From Bettongia penicillata ogilbyi (Eukaryota > Chordata > Mammalia > Diprotodontia > Potoroidae), in the NCBI GenBank assembly GCA_023548195.1, contig JAJHZJ010000076.1, positions 62,001-126,000 on the forward strand: 64,000 bases of DNA. The letters run 5' to 3'. A program made the position numbers and the translations under genes. Each line of letters begins with the position of its first letter. The stretch's first letter is position 1. This document shows positions 56,164 to 64,000 of the stretch, one piece after another. Below the pieces are notes generated by a model. The model was not told the origin of the DNA. It worked only from the letters and a program-made list of their open reading frames with translations, and searched no databases.

Positions 56164-58097
56164 CCCACCAACTACTCATATTTGTGTAATCCCACCAACT
56201 ACTCATATACTGAAAACTTTCAAGAGTTACAAATATAGTCTTTCCGTGTAGGAATGTAAACAGTTTAACTTTGGTAAGTCCCTTATGACTTCTCCTTGCT
56301 GTTTACTCTTTCATGCTTCTTCTCCTTCTTTTGTTTGAAAGTCAAATTTTCTTTTCAGCTCTGGTCTTTTCATCAAGAATGCTTGAGAGTCCTCTATTTC
56401 TTTGTAAGACCATATCTTCCCCTGAAGTTTTATACTCAGTTTTGCTGGGTAGGTGATTCTTGGTTTTAGTCCTAGTTCCTTTGACTTCTGAAATATCCTA
56501 TTCCACGCATTTTGATCCCTCAGTATAGAAGCTGGTAGATCTTGTGTTATCCTGATTGTATTTCCACAATACTGCAATTGTTTCTTTCTAGCTGCTTGCA
56601 ATATTTTCTCCTTGACCTGGGAATTCTGGAATTTGGTCACAATATTACTAGGAGTTTTGCTTTTTGGATCTCTTTCAGGCGGTGATTGATGGATTTCTTC
56701 AATACTTATTTTGCCCTCTGGTTCTAGACTATTGGGGCAGTTTTCCTTGATAATTTCATGAAAGATGATGTCTAGGTTCTTTTTTTGATCATGTCTTTCA
56801 GGTAGTCCCATAATTTTTAAATTGTCTCTCCTGGATCTATTTTCTAGGGTAGTTGTTTTTCCCATAAGATATTTCACATTCTCTTCCATTTTTTCATTCT
56901 TTTGGTTTTGTTTGGTGATTTCTTGGTTTCTCAGAAAGTCATTATCCTCCATCTGTTTCATTCTAATTTTGAGAGAACTATTCTCTTCAGTGAGCTTTTG
57001 AATCTCTTTTTCCATTTGGCTAATTCTGCTTTTGAAAGCATTCTTCTCCTCATTGGCTTTTTGAACCTCTTTTGCCAATTGAGTTAGCCTATTTTTCAAG
57101 GTGTTATTTTCTTCAGCATTTTTTGGGGTCTCCTTTAGTAAGTTATTGACCTGTTTTTCATGCTTTTCTTGCATCTCTCTAATTTCTCTTCCCAGCTTTT
57201 CCTCTACCTGTCTAACTTGATTTTCAAAATCCTTTTTGAGCTCCTCCATGGCCTGATATAAATAAATATCTATTTTGGATGTTTGGGATAGAGGCCTTGA
57301 CTTCTATGTTTTCTCTGATGGTAAGCATTGTTCTTCCTCATCTAAAAGGATGGGAGGAAATATCTGTTCACCAAGAAAGTAACCTTCTATGGTCTTATTT
57401 TTTTTGCCCTTTTCTGGGCATTTTCCCAGCCAGTTACTTGACTTCTGAGATTCCTCTCCACCCCTGCCTTTCCTCCATATCTGCCCAGCTAGTGCTTGTG
57501 GTCTGAGATTCAAATGCTGCTTCCCAGCCTCAGGGCTTTCAGTGGGAGGAGAGGCTGCTATTCAGTGTGAGAGATTAAGTTCAGGTTCTCAGGTGGTGGC
57601 AGGGCCACTGCCCATGCTCTGTTCCCTCAAGGGTTTTATGTGGAGATCTTCAGCAATGGAACAGAGCTCCTGCCTCCTTAGGTAGACTCTGTCCTCTGCT
57701 GCCTCTGCTGCTGCCTCCTGAGGGGACCTGAGTTATGGAGATACCCTGCTCCCCTCTTGACCAGCCCAGAAGTCTCTCTCACTGTCCTATAGTACCTGTG
57801 GGTTGAGGGACATTCATGGCCTCTGGACATTTTGTCCCTGAAGCCTGCTTGGATCTGGTCCTCTTGGTGCCATGCAGCCAAGGCAGGGCTGGGCTCTGCT
57901 CCTGATCCGGTGTGCAATGGACCTTTGTTGTCAGTTTTTCAGGGTTCTCTGGAACAGAAATCTCCTCCACTCCGTTGTTGTGTGGCTTCCACTGCTCCAG
58001 AATTTGTTGGGAGTTCCTCTTTACAGGTAATTTTTGGGCTGTTGGTTCGGAGCTAGCATATGTGAATCTTTCTACTCCACCATCTTGGCTCCTCCCC
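55321..58097 (-). mobile_element. HAL1-h, full length, nested in L1-G
   Basis: Minus-strand HAL1. 5' end at about 58097 (complement of CCACCATCTTGGCTCCTCCCC), 5' UTR to about 57422, ORF1 57421-56311, TG spacer at 56112-56160, 3' end around 55325. The flanks TTGTCGTTTATTT and TTGTCTGCTTTTC are only loosely alike, so I do not claim a duplication. A 27-base tandem duplication sits in its spacer at about 56156-56212. Confidence 0.87.
56311..57421 (-). pseudogene. HAL1 ORF1 protein, open from residue about 58 to the end
   Basis: The longest intact C-terminal ORF1 of the window: 312 codons open (57249-56311) starting at an internal methionine (MEELKKDFENQVRQVEEKLG), ending FDFQTKEGEEA. It covers the complete coiled coil, RRM (NLKIMGLPE) and C-terminal domain (NIVTKFQNSQVKEK, QYCGNTIRITQDLPASIL). 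The natural start is the ATG complementary to 57419-57421. Just after it an extra base in an A run (GGGCAAAAAAAAATAAG) shifts the frame, and further indels near 57305 disturb the first 57 codons. Hence the N-terminal basic region is separated from the rest. Confidence 0.85.
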
Positions 58098-58830
58098 TTG
58101 TCTGCTTTTCTTTTTAAAGCCTGTTTCTTGACTGAAACTTTTATTATAATTGGACTCTGTTTACTTGATGATGGGGAGTCATTGTTCCAAGTTTCATACT
58201 TTTTTTTGTATTGCTGCTTTTAGAGCTAGTCCTGGGTGTCTTCAAGTTTAGGTATTTCCAAGGAGGTATCTTCTGGAGAGAGTTTTGATCACACCACTGG
58301 TCTGCAGTCTGGTATTTACCCAGAATGGATGTTACTCCCCTGCAGAAACAAGCACTTGAGCTTCTCTTGGCCCTAGAAATATTACCAAGGCTCCAGATCA
58401 ATTGTGAATGACAAGTGTTTCTCTTTACCCTAGAACTGGGACATAGACATGCTTAAGGACAATAGAGTTACCAATCAGAATCAGCTATGCCCAGTTTTAT
58501 TAAAGGGTATTCTGTAATCTCTTTCTGATCAGTTGTTTGACAACTTTACCTTCTATTGACTGAGATCTCCCAAAGATTCTGAGGTTAGTGTAACTGTCTC
58601 CAAAGCCTGCCACTGGTAGTCCTGGCCCATTAAGTCTCACTTCCACCCTGGTGCCACAGACCTCTATTGTAGTGTTTTTAAAAATTGTGTTATATTGGAA
58701 AAATGTCTCATTCTGACATTTTATTGGCTCTGCAACTCCAAAATTTGATTTGCTTCATATTGTACCACTGTTTTGTAGAGAGTTAAGGTGAGTTTCTGTC
58801 TGTATTCTGCTATCTTGACTCTGTACCTAT

Positions 58831-59444
58831 ATATTTCCTCTTAAAAACAAACAAATAAACAAGAATTTAATAACAGTGGAGGTTTAAATTCAATCCACAA
58901 ATTGTAAGTATGCTACTATTCTTTTAACTCTATTCTTCCAGACCACTTTTGTACATATAATCTGAAATTCTGTGAGCACTGAGGATGTGAAATGAAAGGG
59001 CCATTGACCATGTCTTAACAAGACATTTTGCTCCTATAGCTGATTTTGAGATTTTTCGTGGATTTGACTCAATGCACATAAGTGATCCTGAGAAATTTTC
59101 TCTTTTCCAGAATGAAAGTCTTTTTCCTTAAGCAAGTGAGCAACACACACACACACACGCACACTCACACACACACACACACAATACTACTACGCAATTA
59201 AAAGGAAGCAATATTTTACTTTTACACATTAGAAGAATAGAATAAATGCAATGGTTTTTAAAAACTTAAAGTAAGTTTAACCAGCAAACAAAGAGAGCTT
59301 TTGGTATCTAAATGATCTTGAACGTTTGATGTCATTTCCTCATTTCCCACATGACTTGGATCATTTGGGACTTCTTTGGTTTATCCACCATTCCTTATTC
59401 GGGGTACCTTGACTTCCCCATGCCATATCCTTTTTACTTTACCA
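58831..59444. other. Unique DNA with (AC)n run, no gene seen
   Basis: AC microsatellite at 59148-59182, interrupted by GC and TC steps. The rest is unremarkable. Confidence 0.55.
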
Positions 59445-59565
59445 ATTCAATTCAATCCAATAAATATTTATTAATCATATATTAGATGTTGTCAGGAATC
59501 ATACTAAACACTGGGAATACAAAAGATGAGGAGAAAGGCAATCCTTGACATCATGAAGCATAAAA
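59445..59565 (-). repeat. Ancient mammalian repeat ('aatatttattaa' class)
   Basis: AATTCAATTCAATCCAATAAAT, ATTTATTAATCATATATTAG, AACACTGGGAATACAAAAGATG. Matches the L2/L3-related class found also at 63507-63640. Confidence 0.45.
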
Positions 59566-59934
59566 TCTGAAGGGAGAAATAGTACCTGAAAGGAGGCAGA
59601 AAAGGAGTGAGATGGCATCAGAGGGTACCCAGGACATCTTGTTCCAAGTTAAAATCAGGTAAGGACAGAGATGCAAAGAGTAGTGCACAAAGTCTATTTT
59701 CTGCAATCTACAAGAGGACACATTTAGAGGAGTTTGATACTCCATCTTCCAGCCCTCCAATCAGAGGGAAGAGGAGATAGAAGCAGGTGTTATCACTCAG
59801 GGCTTCAGACAATACCTTGGTGGTGAGTTTAGAAGTAATTAACTTTTCCTGGGAAGGGCATCTTTTTTTTCTGTGGAGTTGAAGCCAGGCTGGATGGCAG
59901 ATACAGAATAGAGATGCATCTTACTTTTGGGAAC

Positions 59935-60060
59935 TATCTTCTATTATACTGCAAGCTCACTGAGGGCAGGGATTAACTTCCTTTTTTCTGTTTTTATCCC
60001 AGCATTTAACACAGTGCCTGGTACTCACTGGATGCTTAATAAATGTGTATTTTCTACCAT
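59935..60060 (+). repeat. L2-type LINE 3' end
   Basis: TACTGCAAGCTCACTGAGGGCAGGG, CATTTAACACAGTGCCTGG, ACTCACTGGATGCTTAATAAATG. This is the classic L2 3' terminal sequence in plus orientation. Confidence 0.7.
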
Positions 60061-60112
60061 TAAAATTGCCAATAACATTTTAGAATGCTTTATTGAAATC
60101 TAAAATTGGAGA

Positions 60113-60114
<2 letters not shown>

Positions 60115-60146
<32 letters not shown>
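60115..60146. repeat. (TA)n microsatellite
   Basis: About 15 TA units; more TATATG steps follow to 60200. Confidence 0.92.
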
Positions 60147-60148
<2 letters not shown>

Positions 60149-60944
60149 GCATTGTTATACAAATATGTATATATATAAAGTTACATATATATGTATTATG
60201 TTATATGTAAGTAATCTCCATAGATATAAAATTTCTCTCTTTCTATCTTTGCATTTCTATATCTGCTCAACTCTCTTACTGTCTCTATTTTTCTACTTCT
60301 GTCTATTTTTCAGTTTGTGTTTCCCTGTCTCTGTCTATCTTTCCCTGTCTATTTGTGCTATATATCTAACTACATATCTACCTTTGGAAAACTTAAAGGA
60401 CAGCTTCCATCTTCAAAACCATGTAAGACATGAATAGTTATACACATGGGCATGGATGTGTTTGTATTAAAATCTTGGACTTATTTATTTCAACCCACAT
60501 ATGTTCAGAACTACATTTTATAACCTGATGAGTGGTCATCTTCTATCCTCTGCATGAAGTGCTGCAAGCATGTAGCTACTGAGGCACAGCCAGTTCTATT
60601 TTAATTTATCATTTAAGTTAATTCAACTCAGTAAGACTATAGTAAGTACTTCCAGTATGTAAGACATCGTGGAAAAAACTACAGATACAAAGAAAAAAAT
60701 ACTAATCTCACCTACAATGTGTTGGCATTCAACAGGATGAATGTTTATACAACAATAAAATAGACAATGATTTTGACAATGATTATAAAGCTAAAATTAT
60801 ATATCATTTTAATAAGTACAATTATGTGGCATGTTGCACTTCTCCTTTTCTCCCTCCCTTTTTCTCTTCCTCTCTCCCTCCCTCACTTCCTTTTTTCATT
60901 TCTATTATATGTCTGTTTCATGATGGCCTCTCCATATAGGTTAT
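60147..60944. other. Unique DNA with an old repeat remnant, no gene seen
   Basis: A pyrimidine-rich stretch at 60230-60360 (CTCTGTCTATCTTTCC-like) explains the Leu/Ser-rich frames. 60610-60735 resembles the 'catttattaag' ancient repeat on the minus strand. No gene. Confidence 0.5.
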
Positions 60945-62195
60945 GGCTAAATGACAAAGCTCTCACAATTTCTCAGTCGCTGGTGGATTGAAGCAGGACT
61001 TTGTGCTTCACTACTTCTCTACTTCACTGCTTTCTGTGTTTTCAGATGCCTTTAATGAGGACAAAACATGAAAATGTCATCAACATCATTTTCCTCACTA
61101 ATGATAAGCTGTTTAACATGAAAAGATTACCAGCCAAGACTAAAGTGGAAGGAGATTTAGTACATGGCTTTTTATAGTTCACAGTTCACTTCACAGTTAA
61201 TGCAACCTCTGAGGCTGATACAACAGAGTATAGATCTATTCTCTGCTTCTTGTGCTAGTTTTGGCCTGACAATCAACACCAAGAAAACAGGAGTTCTCCA
61301 CCAATCAGTGTCACACCCTCCATACAGGGAAACTTTAACTGCAGCAAATGAAAAAACTTTCAATGCTGTGGACAATTTCTCTTACCTCAGCAGTTTATTT
61401 TCCAGGGATATCCACAGAGATTATGAGATTGATGAATGTATTGCCAGAGATAGCTCAGTCTTTGGGAGGCTCTGAAAAAAAGTGTGGAAGAGAAGTATCA
61501 AACTGCACACCAGACTGAAGGTCTACAGATTTATTGCTCTGATTTCATCATTGTATGCCTGTGTCTGGACAATCTACCAATACCATGCCAGAAAACTGAA
61601 CCACTTCAATCTGAATTATGTTAGGAAGATTCTGAAGTTTACCTTTCAAGATAAGGCACTGGGCACTGAGGTCTTCTCTCAACCTGAATTGTAAATCATT
61701 TAAATTCTGCAGAGAATGCAACTCCACTGGGCTGTCCACATAACCGGAACACCAAAGATATGTTTACCACAAAGACTATTTTACAAAGTACAAGAACAAA
61801 GCAAGTGCTTACATAGAGGTCAAAAGAAGACCTGTGATGACACTGTCAGGGCGTGTCTGGAGAACCTTAATATTGACGGTGAAATAGAGGAAATGTTGGC
61901 ACAGGGCCACGCAGAATGGTGTGCCCACATCAAAGAATTTGTTGTGTTCTAGGAGTGAAGCAAAATTTGCACAAAGGAAACAGGAGATGTGCAAATCTAG
62001 AGACATCTCCACCCTAAATCATCCAGTGGACATATATTTATGCCTGACCTGGGGTAGAGTATTGTAAACCAATATTGTTCTGATTAGCTCTAGTCAAACA
62101 TGCTATACCTTGAAGCCAGAATCACAATGTCACTGGTCCTCTTCAAATATGAAGGATTATTAATAGCAACAGCAAGCCCTGAGACACAGTAAAGT
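60945..62195 (+). mobile_element. RTE-type LINE, 3' half
   Basis: 5'-truncated second copy of the LINE family at 1840-4800. It begins in RT with a VAGGLKQDFVLHYF-like reading (the GxKQGxVLxPxxF block), passes SDAFNED and AKTKVEGDLVHGF, then reads well for the thumb and C-terminal region. The 3' end at about 62130-62195 reads CACTGGTCCTCTTCAAATATGAAGGATT followed by an AGCAACAGCAAG tail. The catalytic FADD is replaced by a stop-containing stretch after VHGFL. Confidence 0.72.
61164..61952 (+). pseudogene. RTE RT thumb and C-terminal region, three frames
   Basis: Three consecutive open stretches. 61164-61475 has CASFGLTINTKKTGVLHQ, FNAVDNFSYLSSLFSR and FGRL. 61482-61694 has LKVYRFIALISSLYAC and YHARKLNHFNLNYVRKILKF. 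61716-61952 has QLHWAVHITG, RGQKKTCDDTVRACLENLNID and WCAHIKEF. They follow one another in the order of the RTE RT C-terminal region, separated by frameshifts. Better preserved than the 5' parts of the copy at 1840-4800. Confidence 0.72.
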
Positions 62196-62804
62196 GCAAA
62201 CACAAAGTTTCCCAAATGTTTACTAATGAATTAACTGTTATCACTAGACTGAATACAGACCTATACTAACCTTCAGCTTCACGTTTTTATTTTTACTCCA
62301 TGATTTTATCTGAGCTCTCTTAAAAAGGAACAGATACAACTTTAAGGGTTTATAAACAAGAAGGTAGAAAAAAGATAAAAAAGTAAAAATTAGGTAAAAC
62401 TGCTTTCATCTGAAGTCTAAAAAAAGCCAGGGTGAGGGTAAGAGTCAAATATATATAAAAAAGTGGCAACTGAAAGACTAAAATTCTCACTCTATTGAAA
62501 AATGAAATGCAAATTTTATTATCCCTGACTTCATCCACCTCGTTAAGCACTCAATATGTAGACTAGAAGAATTGAAACATTTTCAGATTCAAAAGCAGCT
62601 CAGGCCAAATACATCTCGTTTTCTAGAGATATGTTTTGATAAACAGTGGAAAAATTATGTGTGGTGAAAGTCTGTGAATCTAATTAGACTCTGGAGATTT
62701 GTAGCCAATGGCATCTCTACTTAAGTCAATATAAAATTAAAATATTATATAAATGTACATTATATATGTTAAATATTATGATTATAAAATATAAGTATAT
62801 ATTT
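62196..62804. other. AT-rich unique DNA, no gene seen
   Basis: No recognisable element. Around 62730-62820 the sequence is TA-rich. Confidence 0.45.
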
Positions 62805-63062
62805 ATGTAAAATATTAACAATAATAATAAACTTTTACATAGCACTTACTATGTACCAGGTACTGTGATATGCACATTACCATAATTATTTATGATTATG
62901 ATGTCATTTGATTGTCACAACAATCTTGAGAGATAGGTGCTATTATTATTCCTAATTTATAGGTGAGGCAAATGGAGCTTAAGTGACTTATCCAGGGTCA
63001 TACAGAGAGTAAGTGTCTCAGGCTGTTTTTAATCTCAGGTATTCCTGCATCCTCTAGCATCA
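62805..63062 (-). repeat. MIR SINE, near complete
   Basis: ACATAGCACTTACTATGTACCAGG, TTGATTGTCACAACAATCTTGAG, TATAGGTGAGGCAAATGGAGC, TAAGTGACTTATCCAGGGTCATAC. The order matches the complement of MIR over about 250 bases. Confidence 0.8.
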
Positions 63063-63190
63063 CAGAATCACATAAACTGATGTCTGAAGGAAACAGGGAC
63101 AATTTAGATCAATTCATACATGAAGCAGTTCCCACTATAACATAGCTAACAAACTTATGCCTGAAAATCTTGAAGGTGAGAGAGCCATTC
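63063..63190 (-). repeat. CR1/L3-like remnant
   Basis: CACAGAATCACATAAACTGATG, then GAAGCAGTTCCCACTATAACAT and AACTTATGCCTGAAAATCTTGAAG resemble the complement of the CR1/L3 3' region. Low certainty. Confidence 0.4.
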
Positions 63191-63364
63191 ATATCCAAAG
63201 GCTGGGCATTGTGGCCTATTTATATGCCATGTGCAATTTCATTGCTTTTTTGCACAGGTTATTTGTGCACACATATGCTACATTATTATATAAACATTCA
63301 TAAAAGTGACATTTAATAAAAGGTTAATAGATCTACCCATGGAGGAATCTCAGAATCTAACTAG

Positions 63365-63485
63365 ATCACAGCTCTCACTTTAAAGATGAGGAAATCAAGA
63401 CTTAGAAAATGCAAATCAATTGACTAAGGTCACCCAGGTAGCGACTGGTAAGTTTGGGTTATGAATTAAGGTTTTCTGCCTCTCC
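63365..63485 (-). repeat. MIR SINE remnant
   Basis: CACTTTAAAGATGAGGAAATC, TTGACTAAGGTCACCCAGGTAG and GGTTTTCTGCCTCTCC in the order of the MIR complement. Confidence 0.6.
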
Positions 63486-63506
63486 ATTTTCTTCACTTTG
63501 TACCAT

Positions 63507-63640
63507 GCAATTCAATTTCATAAACATTTACTAAGCATCCGCTTTGTGTCAGGAACTGGGATAGACACTAGAGATTAAAAGAAAAATTAAAGAATAAAGA
63601 CTCTCCTCAAGGAGCCTACATTTCATGAAAAGAGCATAAA
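63507..63640 (-). repeat. Ancient mammalian repeat ('catttactaagc' class)
   Basis: CAATTCAATTTCATAAACATTTAC, GCATCCGCTTTGTGTCAGGAAC, AGATTAAAAG and CCTCAAGGAGCCTACATTTC match the L2/L3-related class also at 59445-59565, here somewhat better preserved. Confidence 0.5.
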
Positions 63641-64000
63641 AGAGGTAGAAATCAGTTATATTGAATGAGCACTAGAAAATGTATCAGCATTTTCAGGGAG
63701 ACAGTAGAGAAGGCTCATAGAGAATGTAGCATTTAAGCTTTGGGAACCTTGTAGGTTGGATAGCATTTCAAAGACATAGATGATGGGAATGGGAGGTATA
63801 GAAGGAGATATTCAAAAAATTAGCATCTCATGATGATATATTCCTTCAGTAAGGTACTGAACTTTGGGAGAAAAATCCTGAGTACTTGTGCTTTATGTTC
63901 ATTAGAGGGACAAGTGGGTAAATAAGTCCTCTTTCTTATACATTTAGGAAGCAATGTGGTGGGACAGAAGGTGTGGGGAAGCTGAGAATTGTGCTCAGCT

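Larger units (their letters stand above)
54184..58830 (-). mobile_element. L1 element G lacking most of ORF2, split by HAL1-h
   Basis: Minus-strand L1 parts: 54184-54420 is the end of ORF2/3' UTR (its complement has TATATGAATTGATGCAAAATGAAGTGAG, matching L1-B at 9625-9660), followed immediately at about 54425 by ORF1 C-terminal sequence (to about 55320). After HAL1-h, 58098-58830 is L1 5' UTR, ending near a start-like TGCTATCTTGACTCTG. So the endonuclease and RT are absent between the two parts. It is old and no frame is open. Confidence 0.65.

Noticed and set aside
56069..56251. Small Cys/Val-rich protein
   Set aside because: It translates the TG microsatellite of a HAL1 spacer; similar frames appear at 11456-11671 and 25519-25710 for the same reason.
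55321..58097. Target-site duplication for HAL1-h
   Set aside because: The best pair, TTGTCGTTTATTT and TTGTCTGCTTTTC, has too many mismatches in T-rich DNA to be trusted.

Overview
This is intergenic or intronic nuclear DNA of a marsupial mammal. I see no host protein-coding exon and no structural RNA gene. The identification rests on LINE-1 copies with marsupial-type ORF1 and ORF2, an RTE-type LINE, a tRNA-derived SINE of the marsupial Mar1/WSINE kind, and many old MIR, L2 and CR1/L3 remnants. No element in the window proves the species. Family names are from memory of mammalian repeat families; a library search would settle subfamily names.

The dominant content is LINE-1 and an ORF1-only derivative matching the 'half-L1' (HAL1) type. 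Each HAL1 copy is about 2.8-3 kb: a GC-rich 5' UTR starting near a GCCAAGATGGCGG (YY1-like) motif, ORF1 (about 367-370 codons: disordered N-terminus, long coiled coil, RRM, C-terminal RNA-binding domain), a spacer with a TG/CA microsatellite, and an A-rich 3' tail. None has ORF2. I count eight major copies: 1-1805(-), 10730-13724(-), 13850-17098(-, composite), 17943-19108(+, 5' half), 19109-21904(+), 24731-27624(-), 51287-54168(-) and 55321-58097(-). There is also a short truncated piece at 436-775(-). Target-site duplications can be read for several.

Layout. 1-1805: HAL1 with a second HAL1 inside it. 1840-4800: decayed RTE-type LINE. 4800-6240: little recognisable. 6304-17490: one minus-strand L1 opened by three insertions (a plus-strand L1 3' end, a full-length HAL1, a composite HAL1). 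17491-24118: plus-strand L1 pieces holding two stacked HAL1s. 24119-28722: 5' half of a minus-strand L1 holding another HAL1. 28.7-33.7 kb: mostly unique AT-rich DNA with scattered MIR and CR1/L2 relics. 33755-40490: one nearly complete but dead minus-strand L1 of about 6.3 kb plus extra 5'-UTR-like sequence. 40.5-51.3 kb: unique DNA, MIRs, a SINE with a clean duplication, several microsatellites, and a 0.9-kb GAA/GGA purine array. 51.3-58.8 kb: two HAL1s, the second inside an L1 that has lost ORF2. 58.8-64 kb: unique DNA, a second RTE fragment, MIR and CR1/L3 relics.

The elements form a dependency network rather than a gene system. HAL1s lack an endonuclease and reverse transcriptase, so they presumably moved using L1 ORF2 protein; their tails resemble the L1 tail at 6304-6350. 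The SINE ends like the RTE LINE. All reading frames seen are broken; the best preserved are HAL1 ORF1 at 11759-12871 (one early stop) and 52319-53420 (one single-base insertion). I did not find a convincing new biological system. The most notable points are the nested HAL1 burst, a perfect 36-bp inverted repeat at 22322-22464, and the purine array.
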